From positions 25,739,026-25,803,025 of the forward strand of contig NC_088305.1 in assembly GCF_032854445.1 (NCBI RefSeq): a stretch of DNA of 64,000 nt. Direction: 5' to 3'. Below, piece after piece: positions 48,766-60,695 of this stretch (the first letter of the stretch is position 1; every line of letters starts with the position of its first letter). The stretch is from Liolophura sinensis. Lineage: Eukaryota > Mollusca > Polyplacophora > Chitonida > Chitonidae. A model generated the notes under the pieces. That model made no database searches. It saw only the letters and a program-made list of their open reading frames with translations, and was not told where the DNA came from. The position numbers were made by a program, and so were the translations under genes.

Positions 48766-49405
48766 ATGATTAGTTTGGAATTTAATACCTTTAATTTAAC
48801 GGTCAACAGGTATGTTCTAATTTTTAGGAAATTAATAGACTGGTGAGTTTATGGCCTCGGGAAAAGTACACTTTTTCTCAGTAGGTTCAGTAATCGCAAG
48901 ACACAGAGTGGGAATATAATATAGCTTTGTTTTTGGCACTTTCTGCCTTACGCAAAAGCGGCCCATTGGTGTTTGCAAGACGGCATGGAGAAGTTAACAT
49001 CAACAAACAGCCGCTGTCAGATTTGAGTTTCTTATATATTTTAATATAGCTTGCATTGCATTGCTGTATAAAAGCATATCTTTACGTCTTCGTTATATTT
49101 TGACATTTGGTGTGTTATGAATGTCCATGAATCTCAGCAGAGTGCATTTTATAGTACACCTAGAATCAATAACTGCGGGACCTTCAAGCGCAAATTTACC
49201 AGAAATATTTTGTCTTCATGCAACCATTGCTTACATCTGGGCTGAAAAAAAAAACATTCTAGCTTATACAGTGCAGATGCCAATGGGTTGGGCGTGTGGC
49301 AGAACTCTTCGTTGTTGCTCCTGTGAGCTTTTGGGCACTTCTTCGCAGCCCAAAAGAACTCACACAAGAAAGGACAAGCGCTGTTTACGACATATACGCG
49401 CCAAA
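48766..49405. other. Intron 1, unique DNA
   Basis: A chance 99-codon frame at 49121-49420 runs into SINE B and has no domain. Confidence 0.4.
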
Positions 49406-49790
49406 TCCCCCAGTGAGTGAGTGCTTAGGATTTAACGTCGTACTTAACCATTTTTCAGTCAAATGACGACGAAGGAGTCCTTAGAGTGTATGTGATGTGC
49501 ATCCTTGTTGCATAACGGATTACCACCGCTCTTTTATCTAGTGCTGCTTCACTGAGACGACTTAATACCGATGGCATGTAAGCAACCCCGCCCGAGTCAT
49601 TATACTAGCACAGCTTAACCGGTCGTTGCAATATCCCCTTCATGCTGAACGCCAAGGGAGAAAGTTACAACTTCCTCTTTTTTAAGGTCTTAACTGTGAC
49701 CCGACCCAGAATTGACAATAAATCTACCCCCAACCCCGCCCGCCCAAAGCAGACGCTTTTCCAAGTGTGCTTTCGGGACCGGTGAATCCC
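49406..49790 (-). mobile_element. SINE family B, full length
   Basis: Antisense from GTGAGTGAGTGCTTAGGATT through CAAATGACGACGAAGGAGTC and GAGAAAGTTACAACTTCCTC to a head around CAAAGCAGACGCTTTTCCAA. It spans the same order as 12575-12879. Confidence 0.85.
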
Positions 49791-51404
49791 TCGGTGGGAA
49801 TGGTTACTAATAATAAATACATTTTTGTTCAAAGTTTCCAAAACTTCTGTTAAGTTATTCATGGGAACAGTATAAATCATTTTGCAATGGATCAGGTGAA
49901 TAAAGTCGATATGCTGATCGATTGTGTGACAGAGTGGTGATTAGAACGAACAGGTCGTTACAGACCCCCTCTAAGGTACAGCGGAGATTTGGAGCCAGGG
50001 TTTGCACACCGCTTGAGCCCCTGGGGAGATTTGTGTCTTACACCACGACTGTGTGAAGAGGCCCACAACGCTCTAGATTTCATCGAGAGATGAAACGACT
50101 TTTAGTTCATGGTACACTGGGTCCAATAAAGCTTTTCATGCATCATTCCCCTTATCGCATAATCTCCTACGTTTTTAAGTCTAATTCTGGCAAATTCCGA
50201 TGCCTCACCGCCTGCTTTAAGCGTACTTAGATGAAGGGGGCAAGAAACTGTCCCGCTCGACCTTTCTCCCATCTCCGCCTCGCCGATCTACTTGTTCAGA
50301 CTCTGGCGCAAATCGACGCCATATTGCTGTCATTTTGAATCAATGAAACTTGACTAGAGTACGTTCATGAACTTACACAGTCTTAGTAAAACAGTTCAGA
50401 ATAATTGAATTTCTATACCTTAAAACGTTCTGGCCATGGATATATGACATTTTCTATGGTGAAATCATATAATACTTCTTCTGTTGGCACTCGCAACTAA
50501 TAAATAGGAGTATATAAAAATGACACAGCCGTACATAATGGAATTTAAATATCAATCTATCCTATTGATATTGAAATTATACAATTTAATGTTGCGCCAA
50601 CAATGTTTATCTCCTGTGTTGGTTTTTATAGCTTATGTATATATCCGACAGACACAATTTTTCACCTGAAGCTTGTTGTGTAGAAATGAAGCCTGCGTTG
50701 GAGAATGGTTTTATAGCCTGCGGGCAGGTTCGTTTACTTTATGAATGAAGACTGCATAAAGGCCTGTATAAACAAGCTATGAATCACCGAGAGATAGGCG
50801 CGTGCTAGAGGTTAATACGCTCGCGTTATCCTGCTTAATGCGTTATGACATTTCAGCTCATTCAAGCTGATAACACCGGGATAATATTAGCATCTTAAAA
50901 GGAAAGCAAATATTTTCTCTCACAAAGATTACAGCGTTCACTTACACGCATACTCTGCTGTGGCCCTTTATAAAACAAGGAAATGTACAGTTGCGTAATG
51001 CGTAATGACTCTGGTATAGAGGGTAACTGGGGGCTAGATGATATGTCGCTGAGAGCTACGGACACTTTTCATTAAATGCGAGGGAGTGAATGCAATAAAA
51101 CCCGTAAAGCAAGTGATAAATGCATATCTTTTGGCTGGGATACAAAAGCGGAATTTGCTGATATCACTACGGTATTTCATCATACGGATGTTCTTGTTTT
51201 CTTATACTTTACTGATAATAAGGCCTTTCCATCACCATAAAAAAATTTGCTAACTGCTTCTATTTACATAAAACTGTCTTAATTTTGTACTTTATACACT
51301 TTCTTTGTCTTGAACGTTGTTTTGTGAATTGGCCTCACGATTATTGACCAAGAACGTCCATATTGGTTGATGGCCGGTATACAATGTCTGTTTCGAGGAA
51401 TTTG
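49791..51404. other. Intron 1, unique DNA
   Basis: Unique sequence. A less AT-rich block at 50720-51100 could be a regulatory element, but nothing specific supports this. Confidence 0.35.
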
Positions 51405-51611
51405 TGTTCTAGCGCACCACATTGACCCAGCAGCCTCTCCCCAATGCGGCCACTGTGGGCTCAACCCTGACACCATCCTGTGGAGGGTCGTAGATCTGCC
51501 CTGGGCTCAGTCCGGTTCCCTCCCAACATGATTCTGGCCGCTGTCGCATATTAAAGTGAAATATTTTTGAATACAGCGTAAAACTCCAATCAAATAAATA
51601 GTTAAATAAAT
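51405..51611 (+). mobile_element. SINE family A, diverged, near full length
   Basis: GACCCAGCAGCCTCTCCCCA (head region) to GTGAAATATTTTTGAATACA and an (AAAT)n tail. Confidence 0.75.
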
Positions 51612-52438
51612 CACAGAAGTAGTGCTTTCCGGTCAGGCCTCTTCATTCACACATTATCATGACCGTTGATATGCGGTATTTTGAATGCAATATTATTTAG
51701 AGCTGCAAATAAAACTACAGATTTAATCAAATGAAACTAATCCATCAATGGGGCAATTAATGTGTCATGCATTAACAAACTTCTTCGACATGCGACATAT
51801 ATCCAGATGGTGTGACTACATTGTGGATTTGCATGGCTACCACTGCAAACTCCATACTTGGGTTCAATGCGGCAGAATTCCGTATATTCCCACGTGAACA
51901 ATTATAACAGCCACGAATGTACGACCTAGGGTACAGTCAAAGGTTTGTGTCATAACACAAAACCAATTGTATACGGGAATGTACGGAGCTCTCTACGCTT
52001 CAAACCACTGCCACCACCAGACAAGTTTGAAGCCTGTGCGACACACGTAAACATATTTAGGCTTAACCTCATCACTAATTGAATGCCCTCGTGCGGGCCT
52101 GCGTAATCAGTATTCATCAATAAAACTGATTCAGGGGACCGTTTGAATAATGTTGTGCATAGAAAAAAATCGCATATACATGTGTATCAAGTAATACAAA
52201 CAAAGGTCGAGAGATCATCACTGCCTGCCTCATGACCTTGATTCCGGTGACCTTGGCGTTGTCCAAGATTTCTGTACAAAATTGCTGGTAGTAGCAGTGA
52301 TGCAAACCGAACGAGTATGATTTATACGGCGTCAGTCACAAACTGTCTCTGTACTCATATCTCAACGTTTCAGAAATTTATCAATGAATACAGCTGCCAG
52401 TCCATCCTTTAATTACATCCTGACCTCTTATTTTCCAG
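51612..52438. other. End of intron 1
   Basis: Unique DNA ending in the pyrimidine tract and acceptor of exon 2. Confidence 0.5.
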
Positions 52439-52924
52439 GATATGGCGACTGTTTAACGTTGGCGCTGAAAAAACGCTGCAAGAACGCCTTGGAGCGGACG
52501 AAGCGGCGTCGTAACATGGCTCGTCGGTGTGAGGTGAACTTCCTACCAGCGGTCATGTTAAACGCAGGCGACGACCGCAAAATGTACACCTTGGGAAGAA
52601 AAAGCTACCTCAAGTGCTACGAACTGAAGGGCTTTGCGCCGTGCCCTGAGTTGCGCCCCTTGAACGAGACGTCGGAACTCATTTGCAACCCGCTTCGTGA
52701 CAATACGCAACGGTGTTCCACGACTCACGAGACCGTCCACACGAGCTGTCGTGTGTTCGAGATATGCGATCAGGCTGTGATCATCTCGGGAGGATGGAAT
52801 CGTCTCATGTCCACAAAGAGGCACAAAAACAATGCCTGGAATTTCTTCCATATGCTACGAGATAACGGTTTCCTCCGACGAAACATCAAAATATTTTTCG
52901 CCAACGGGGCAAAAGGAGGAGAAC
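52439..52924 (+). CDS. Coding exon 2: cysteine-rich module and first caspase-fold-like strand
   Basis: Encodes residues 156 (split) to 317 plus one base. The acceptor is strong, with a pyrimidine tract ending TTTTCCAG at 52438; the donor is C|GTGAGT at 52925. The split codon joins as g|ga, giving Gly156. A basic stretch KKRCKNALERTKRRR covers 166-180. Cysteines lie at 160, 169, 186, 215, 224, 238, 248, 259 and 265, which suggests a disulfide-bonded extracellular domain. N231-E-T is a potential N-glycosylation site. From about 266 the sequence reads as strand, turn and helix (DQAVIISGGWNRL, then NNAWNFFHMLRDNGF), like the first strand and helix of C13 and caspase-fold proteins. Both flanking introns are phase 1, so this 486-nt exon is symmetrical and could be skipped or shuffled without changing frame. 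Confidence 0.85.
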
Positions 52925-52955
52925 GTGAGTATTAATGTTAATAATGTTATATTTT

Positions 52956-54362
52956 TATTTATCCCATAATTTGTCCGTGTCAGTGATGTATCAACCAGTG
53001 ATGTAAATTTTCAATTATACGTTATATAATTGGTTACCTCAACTTTCATTGAAAAGCTTATCCAGTGAAAACGTACTACTTCATACAGGACTACTTTTAT
53101 TGTTTGTTGCCGTGGAGAAAAAAGCCACCCTAGCGATCACTTGCTACATAGGGACAGCAGTTTCTTGGTGCCAAACGGTTAAAGCTTTTGGACACTGGTT
53201 AGGCATTCTGTAAGACGGGTTGGAAGTTGGGGGTCACGTGACCACCCTTTCGTGTCTAAACCAAAATGGTCGCACAGTGTTATTGGGGAAAAGGTCACTT
53301 TCTGCTACTTAGTTAGCGACGTCTGAGGCTGAGTTGTACAAAAAACATCACGAAAGCTCTGGAGAAACTCAGAGCTATCTCAGACTATCTGGAAAGCTGA
53401 AAATTATACAAATTCAACAGATACAAGATCGCTGACAGCGATTCAAAAATAAGCATTTTCCTATGCAGTAACGTTGGGAAGACCGTTTTCTTCACCCATG
53501 CCGTTTGTTACTAATGGGATCACGTGGTCTCTAGCTTCCGATCCGTCTTACAGAATAAAATTTATCTTCATGAAATGTGAAAGATAACAAAGGCTGGTTA
53601 AAGGAAATGAAGCCAGAAACAAGGGAGTCTTACTCACAAACACAGGTTAACCGTTCAACTTACCTCACTATTTTGTAGACATCCAAAGAGTTGTCTCGTG
53701 TGTATGAACTGGTCTGCAAGTGATGTACCTCAATACTATTCTTAGATTTAGTCCATTCTATTTGCCACATCGAACACGATAACTGGGCCCTTTGTGCCCT
53801 TTATTTCAACATCATAACATCTACCACCACGCCAAAAGTCCAAAACAGAACCAAATTCAACCCCTTTAAGAATATGGTAGACACACTGTTTTGTTGTATT
53901 CTCCAAGTTCAGTTATGGCTAGTAAGAACAGTAAATAGGCTATCGTGTTAAAAGCTTAAACTGGAATATTTTGTTCGGCATGATTTTTGAAATCACCGCT
54001 CCCCCCCCACCCTGCAAGTTGTTGCGTGACGTCAGTTTTCATAGAGATATGACCTAGATTTAGGTCACAATTTTGGAGCCAAAATCTTGGATAAATGTGC
54101 AGTTATGAATCCTGATATTTTTGCAAAAAAAGCTCATTACCATCTCGCGCAGTAATGGACTGTGTTATGGTTCTTGTTCACAGAAATCACAGATTTTTTT
54201 CAATGTTTTCTAAAACTATTTTTAGTGAAATGTGTGGTTCCGCCCCAACCGTTTCACATATATAGATATCACTACATCATTTACCCACTTGTCCAAACAA
54301 ACAGAAATTGTATTCTCTATCAATCACCTAAAAACCGTTTAAAATAAATTATGGGATAAATA
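52956..54362. mobile_element. Candidate DNA element bounded by 17-bp inverted repeats
   Basis: TATTTATCCCATAATTT at 52956-52972 is exactly inverted at 54346-54362. Inside, a second inverted pair shares TTCTGTAAGACGG followed by GGAAG and a CACGTGA region (about 53208-53247 against 53519-53559). It lies in intron 2 and has no long reading frame. Inverted ends and internal fold-back fit a non-autonomous transposon. No target duplication is clear, so this is tentative. Confidence 0.4.
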
Positions 54363-54374
54363 GAATATGCAATT

Positions 54375-54473
54375 ATATCAAATTTATTAAACTCGTGATG
54401 TAATTTTCATTTGTTCCTCGCCAAAGGTTCGGAACAAATGAAAATTACACCATTCGTTTAATATATGTGATAT
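54375..54473. repeat. Near-perfect 99-bp palindrome
   Basis: The arm ending GTAATTTTCATTTGTTCC (54400-54417) is exactly inverted at 54431-54448, with a 13-base spacer. Outer parts of the arms match less well out to 54375 and 54473. It directly follows the inverted-repeat element above. Confidence 0.88.
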
Positions 54474-54498
54474 AAAGAGTCATTCAGTGTATATCCTT

Positions 54499-54602
54499 TA
54501 TTAATTTGATTGATGTTTTAAACCGTAACGAAGAAGATTTCACTTATACGACGGCGACCAGCAATATGGTGCGATGAAACCGGGCACAGCCGGAGGAACC
54601 CA
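54499..54602 (-). mobile_element. SINE family A, truncated
   Basis: TTTCACTTATACGACGGCGA and GAAACCGGGCACAGCC, antisense, in intron 2. Confidence 0.75.
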
Positions 54603-55424
54603 AGAAAGCGAACACAAGAGCCTGTAAAGGGGCTTTACCGGAGATGTTTGGTAAAAAATCAATAGATGCTAATTCAATCAAATTTCTGTACTTACCAAGA
54701 ATAGCTCAGTACTATTTGCAGTGGTGAAATTGTTTAAAATTTGAAAAAGTTTAAAACCGGACAGCTTCAAAACTTTTAGTAACTTTATGACGTTTATGAA
54801 CGGTAAAAAATTTGACTAGATTTGAGTAGATCGATATTTTTGCCAAAAATACTAGTATCAGGCATAGCCTCTTTAAGATAAGAAGTGTAATAACTCGAGA
54901 CAAAGCCAAAAAAAAAACCCACTACAGAACATGTAGCTCCCTGGCACTCAAAAGTTCATTAAGTCAAAGAAAGCGAAAACAAGACTAATCCAAACAATTT
55001 ATGTGCAAGGAAATCAATCTCAGTAACACAACATACACATATTCAAATAAAACATGAATGTACCAATTAATTTTTAGTTTCGATATGAAAACTTCTGAAC
55101 AAATCCAAACGACATATGATTTAATAAATTCAAATATGCACTGAACCATGGTAACAAAACAAGACTAAACATAGCCAAAGGAAAATGGGGTTATACTATA
55201 CTCTGCTCTTTAACCGATTTCTCCGCTGTACAACCCGACTTCCAATGTTTATGAACGCATTAACGAAAACAATTCATCGTATGATTACAATATGTCGCTC
55301 TGTCGCCAGTAAGCGCATGAGAACTAAGGAGTGAGAATTTGGAAATTTACCAAATGTTACACAAACCTGCGCAAGAATACAAACGAGTTTTGGATGTTTA
55401 TTAGATCTATGTACCGTGCGACCA
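54603..55424. other. Intron 2, unique AT-rich DNA
   Basis: No feature recognised. Confidence 0.4.
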
Positions 55425-55532
55425 TTATTTGTTTATTTATTTATTTGATTGATGTGTTATCCCGTACTCAAGAATATTTCACTTAATATTTCACGGCAGC
55501 CAGATTTGTGGTGGGAAGAAACCGGGACACTA
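55425..55532 (-). mobile_element. SINE family A, truncated
   Basis: (ATTT)n, CCGTACTCAAGAATATTTCA and GGTGGGAAGAAACCGGG, antisense. Confidence 0.75.
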
Positions 55533-57560
55533 TGTTTGTTTTTGACGTATATAACCCTATGCTTGGTGTCATCAACCGAAATTTGGGCTGGTTGTCCATG
55601 TCACAGTATGTTCACTTAAGTAACAAATTTATGAATGTCATTGGCTGTAATTCGATAAATATAAGAAACCGCAAAAAAAGATATAATAATAGAAATATAA
55701 TGATTTGTGTATTGTATTTGACGAATAATTGTTATTTTTATGGCATAATGTATTTCCGGTGTGAGGAGGTTGTTGGGGGGTGGGAGAGAAGATACGCAGG
55801 GGTATAAACATAAAAGTACATGTTAAATTTTCAGCATTCATGTCTGCATTAGAATTATCAAAAAGATGAAAGTTTGTATACGGATTTATTTCTAATGAAA
55901 ATTATTTTTCATTATCCACAAGTATAGTATTTTCGGCCTCCTGTTAAATATAAAAAGTATAAAACACCTGAAAATTACAACTGCAAAATAGAAATGCTTC
56001 ATAACGAGATGATTGTTTTATTAATAAAATCTTAATATAAATTTAAGTTTTCTGTGAAATTTAAAATATGAATAGTATTGCTTCCAGGACATTTTAATGG
56101 TTCTTTGTCACAAATACTTAGATATTTGATAATATTTCATTTTATATGTACATAGGCTATCAGATTTATTAAAATTTTTTGCATCGGGCACGACACGTAG
56201 AAATGAATATTTAGCTTATACCAGACGGGAATAGCTCTCATGTTTTGGTGACAAGGTTGGAAAATGAAAGCTAACAGAAGCGTTTACCTTTTCCTTTTCA
56301 CTAAAATTTGTGAATACAATTCAGCCGTCCATGTTTACATCCGAAGCATCACTCAGTGCTACATTTTTCAGCCGGGTGCCTCATCAATCGGCGGTGCCTT
56401 TGAAGTATTTGTCCACAGGTATGCATTTACCGCCTGGACTCTTTTATATTGGCTACAGTGGGGGCATTACTGAGGCCCGGTACGGGTAGTTATTGCCTCC
56501 CTGATAGAACAATAAATGTATTTTCTCGGCTGTCGAATGCGAAATATACTATTTATTCTGATGATGCATACAGAATTGAAATGAAACGGAATATGTCATT
56601 GCCAGCCCAGGTTAAACATCGGCACACTGTCTTTGAACTTGACATCCAGGTATGCTTTGCTAATTGGCAAACTCTCTTTGATCTCTCGGTCTAGACGCAG
56701 TAATGGAAGCTCGTCCGTGTGAAAACTCGGAGAGAGATTGAAAATGAATGAAATGTGCACAAAAACAATATAGAGTTGGTAGCTGGTGGATTTGAGCTAC
56801 AAGAGATTAAATGTAAATAAAACCGACAGAAGACCCCCTTCAAACGTCTTTAGACTCGGAAGAAAATTTGTCAAAAACGGCCTTTTGATCTTTTTGTTCG
56901 ACGCAGTTTGTAAAAGGAGAGTTTAAACGCTTGAATTGTTGCCACTCTGGACTGAACATATCCGTAATAGCCGGGGTTCAAAGCGACCGGAGTTATCCCT
57001 CGGTAACACTCGTTAGATCTCGGAGAGCGTGACACAGCTTAGTCGTTGTCCTGAACATTCGTCGACACGGATTTGGTGAAGCGTAATGAGCTGTCGGCCG
57101 ACATCAAAGCCACCGAAAGAGCCGAGTAAAGATTCTTGACTTTCAAATGAATCTGTAAAATGAACTTCGAGCTTTGATGGTTTTCGGCTCAGACTATCTC
57201 CTTGGGAGACAAAAACTTGACTATGTGAACTAACTCTAATCCCGCCATGTCCCTTCTGGCAACTTTCGATGGGGTTACAATGCAGGCGAATTGTTCAAAT
57301 CCAAGTTCATCATGTAAAACGGTATTATCCAACATAAAAAAACCCTCCAGGCGTTTTCCGTTGTAATTACAACGGAGTGGAGAAAATATTGCCGGAATAC
57401 GTAATTGTTAACTTTATTACAGGTATGTAGAAAAAAGTTGGAAGTTACAAATTGAACTTGCAACTTCAAGCTAAAGATCTCCAAAGTGCGTTTTTAGCGT
57501 TACAGGGAAAACAATTACATTATATCACTCTCACAGATGCCGATCAAGCGCAGAATGGTG
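55533..57560. other. Intron 2, unique DNA
   Basis: A less AT-rich stretch lies at 56640-57250. No domain-bearing frame or known repeat. Confidence 0.4.
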
Positions 57561-57752
57561 ATGTCACAGGCTCGAATCCAGCTCTTGACAATTTGGCTGC
57601 GGTTTTAAGCAAGTGGGTTAGTCGGGTATTTGGCGAAGCTGATGGTTTTACTCTCGGTACTCGGTTTCCTCTACTAATAAACGTGAATGGTGCGTGTTAT
57701 GATTAGGTAATTCGTGAGTACGGCGTTAAATACCAATCAAATAAATACATTG
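57561..57752 (+). mobile_element. Probable SINE with an A-type 3' end
   Basis: B-box-like GGCTCGAATCCAGCTCTTG, a middle with TCTCGGTACTCGGTTTCCTC, and an A-type end CGTGAGTACGGCGTTAAATA with (AAAT)n. Head and middle differ from family A, so this may be a related subfamily. The head resembles 6150-6180. Confidence 0.5.
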
Positions 57753-57852
57753 AGTCTAGAAATGTACATCCAAAATTTGGAGGAAGTGCATGCATCAGAT
57801 CACAAGTAAACGCCGTTTTCCTGTTTGATACAAAATTGAGTAGGAAATTGTT

Positions 57853-57958
57853 TTGATTTATGTATTTAATTGGTGTTTTACCCCGTACTCAAGAATAATT
57901 CATTTATACCACGGTGGCTACATTATGTTAAGAGGAAACCGGGCAGAGCCCGGGAGGA
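57853..57958 (-). mobile_element. SINE family A, truncated, 9-bp TSD
   Basis: The A tail and body in antisense lie between GAAATTGTT at 57844-57852 and 57959-57967. Confidence 0.85.
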
Positions 57959-57968
57959 GAAATTGTTG

Positions 57969-58699
57969 TGAATGTATGTGTTATAAACATATATAATGCA
58001 CACATAATGAACATTTGTGTATTTTGAAATTGTTTGTAATTTCGCACATTCTATGTAGGCTCTCAGCTACCGGCTCAGTTTAATCATAGTATATGCTCTT
58101 CTCGTGATTCAGTTTACACTAGAGGCGAGATAAAGCGCTTCTACCGTTTTGTATACTTGAAGAAAAAAAATTTCCCGTGTCGATTTATTGTGTCCAATTA
58201 ACCAGACACGCTGACATAATTTCTGTCTCCATTCTGTTTAATGGCGAGCAAAGAACAAATCAAACCTGGACACATTATAGCCGGGGGCTGTGAGGCTGCT
58301 CGCCCGACACACGTGTTCCGGCCTCCATTTGCCACTATTACCGCCTTTGATCTTCTTTGATCTTTGCCGACGAATTTACCTATTTTGCATCCTGTATACG
58401 CGTTGTGGATAAGTGTCAATTTTTCGTTCTCCCATAGTTGAGACAGGGCATAAAGGCTAGGTCAGCCCACAAGATGAAGGTCTACTATACATGTGCAACC
58501 TTTGAAAAGTCCATTTAAAACGCAAACGTGTACCGCAGAATTGTTTAAGTATTGATAATGTAGAAAGATTAAACGTCGGATAATTTCCAGTGGAAAAAGC
58601 TGACAAGTTCTTTATATCTTATAAGTAAAAAAGGCACGTGAGTTTGAGTATAGTGGCCTACATACGTGATTCTATAGAACGTTCTTGTAATATACATCA
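57969..58699. other. Intron 2, unique DNA
   Basis: No repeat family recognised. Confidence 0.4.
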
Positions 58700-59190
58700 A
58701 TGATTAAGTAAACATATAAGTAAGTAAACATATAAGTAAGAAAACAAGTAAACGAACAAGTAAATATTAACATAAGTGAATGAACAAGAACACATAAGTA
58801 CGCAAAAATAAATATTAACAATTAAACATAAGGAAAAAACAAGTAAAATATTAAAGAGCAAGTAAACATAAGGGAAAAAACAAGTAAAGATAAGTAAGTA
58901 AACAAGTAAACGAACAAGTAAATGTAAACATAAGTAAATAAGTAAGTAGGCATAAGTAAACATAAATACACATAATGAAGTAAAGACAAGAAAAAAAACT
59001 AAATATTGGAAAATAAGATCCGCCCTCTTCCCCCCGCCCTCCAAAGAAAAAAAAACAAGTATTTTAATAAGCACTTAAACAGAAGGAAATCTACTTAAGA
59101 GGTAAACATAGTAAATAGTTCAATAAATGTAAGTACATAACAAACAAGCGTAAGTATATAAGAAACAAACCTAAGTAAATAAACAATAAT
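58700..59190 (+). repeat. Irregular AAGTAAACAT-rich tract
   Basis: ACATAAGTAAGTAAAC, GAACAAGTAAA and similar words recur without a fixed period for nearly 500 bp. The - strand is open for 125 codons only because the tract has few stops. Low-complexity DNA in intron 2. Confidence 0.85.
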
Positions 59191-59591
59191 AAATATACGT
59201 ATAGCCATTTTGTATAAGTTTTACAAGACCCCTCCTTCACAATCCCGGGACTTTATTTGCGTGTATCGGACCTCAATCAAATATATGATAAAATCCCAGC
59301 AGGTTAAGCGATATGTATATTGAGAGTACATTGCACGTTTGGATTTCGATTGTATATAATACGAATTCATGAAGTTTCATACACACTCACAAACAATAAT
59401 TACAAAAAAAACAACAACAAAAACAACAAGAACAACAAGAACAGCATATCATTCATTTTACGTCTGCCTGAAATATTTGTACTGAAGGATTAAGGTTTTG
59501 AGCAGTGTACAATCAAGTGTTTTTATTTCTTTTTACGCAGTGATTTTTTCTGCCACTGTTCTTAATTTGCTGATGGTTGTTGTTTTGATAG

Positions 59592-59767
59592 AGGACGTTG
59601 AGGAGCGGCATTCTGTGCACCCTGCCGCCATGAAGCTGGCCCTGAGGTACCACATACAGAAGATCTGTAAATCTCCCCACTGCGTTGATTCGTTTGTCAT
59701 CTATATGAACAGCCCGGCGAAAAATGACGGCACCTCACTCCTGTGGGACCTCAATGGCGATGGACTG
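59592..59767 (+). CDS. Coding exon 3: central strand and start of calcium-loop-like motif
   Basis: Encodes residues 318 (split, Gln) to 376. The acceptor is TTTTGATAG at 59591 and the donor is CTG|GTAAGT at 59768. The preceding exon ends in phase 1 and this one supplies the two missing bases. The segment VDSFVIYMNSPAKNDGTSLL (349-368) lies where legumain-type enzymes carry the strand ending in the catalytic D-H-G. Here the residues are N-S-P, so the catalytic histidine is absent. The exon ends inside D-L-N-G-D-G-L (370-376), the first seven positions of an EF-hand-like loop completed by exon 4. Upstream in-frame sequence stays open but is hydrophobic and has no start with good context, so an internal exon is the better reading. 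Confidence 0.8.
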
Positions 59768-59826
59768 GTAAGTTGAGACGGCATTCATTGCATGGGTGTT
59801 TATGCCGTGTTTGAGATTATCCATCT

Positions 59827-60012
59827 ATTTATTTACTAATTTGATTGTTTTTTTTTACCCCGTACTCAAGAATATTTCATTTATACGACGGCGGCCAGCA
59901 TTCTGGTGATATGAAATCGGTCAGCTTGTGTCCATGCGCAGGTTGCTACCAGACCTTCTCACATGCGACTGGAGAGGAAGCCAGCATGAACCGGACTTAA
60001 GCTCAAAGGGAT
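59827..60012 (-). mobile_element. SINE family A in intron 3
   Basis: (ATTT)n, CCGTACTCAAGAATATTTCA, ACGACGGCGGCCAGCATTCT and GAGAGGAAGCCAGCATGAAC, antisense. It makes up nearly half of the 397-bp intron. Confidence 0.85.
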
Positions 60013-60164
60013 GGTATTAGGGTTGTGGTTTATCCTTATCTGATGAAGGATCAACGAAACTCGACTGGGTGGTATTTTGCCGGTATTTCACTTCCGTTTT
60101 TTAGCACTGTTTTTCTTCATTAGGCACAAGTTCTTGAAATTCACGTCAAACTATTTTGTTTCAG

Positions 60165-60428
60165 GCGGAGGACTCTGAGAAGTACACCGTACGGGAGTTG
60201 AAGCACGACCTTCACAAGTGCGCCGCGCGACAGGTCCATATTGTGGTAGATCAAAGTTACGGCGGAGTGATATCGGAGGCTTTCAAGAAATCCAAGCATC
60301 ACTCCAACGTCATCGTCATGAGCGGCACGAGAAGTAATGAATATGCATTTAACAACGAATACACCAATCACTGGCTCTCCTACAACAGCTCTCAAGTGGC
60401 GACAAAGTGTTCGCAAAATATTCACGAG
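60165..60428 (+). CDS. Coding exon 4: end of calcium loop and pseudo-active-site strand
   Basis: Encodes residues 377-464, phase 0 at both ends. The acceptor is excellent (TATTTTGTTTCAG at 60164) and the donor is GAG|GTAAGC. A-E-D-S-E (377-381) completes a twelve-residue loop with Asp370, Asn372, Asp374, Gly375 and Glu381 at EF-hand positions 1, 3, 5, 6 and 12. QVHIVVDQSYGG (399-410) occupies the place of the legumain strand that ends in the catalytic Cys. That Cys is replaced and Ser407 is the closest nucleophile. NVIVMSGTRSNEYAF (424-438) matches the following strand, the region that in legumain contributes to substrate binding. N450-S-S is a potential glycosylation site. Cysteines are at 395 and 458. 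Confidence 0.85.
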
Positions 60429-60695
60429 GTAAGCCGGTTATGGCGAGATATCGAAGTATTGGAAAACTTTAATGGAAAATGGACTATGATAGAGACTATA
60501 ATAACACCATTTAAGAATGGTGTTGAACAACACTGAAATAAATAAATAATTTATCGCTGATGGTCACGGTGCATAGACTAGTTTGGCGGAGTTCATCGAT
60601 GATAAAAAGTGATTGATTTATTTGACCGGTGTTTGCTTCACGATCCTTTTTTACAAGTGTTTGATCAAACTCACATATTTTTTTTGCTTCAACAG

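Noticed and set aside
52384-52438. Upstream extension of exon 2 to an ATG at 52384
   Set aside because: A strong acceptor at 52437-52438 and exact phase match with exon 1 favour an internal exon start at 52439.
58697-59074. 125-codon antisense hydrophobic frame as a membrane protein
   Set aside because: It reads a low-complexity AAGTAAACAT-rich tract.
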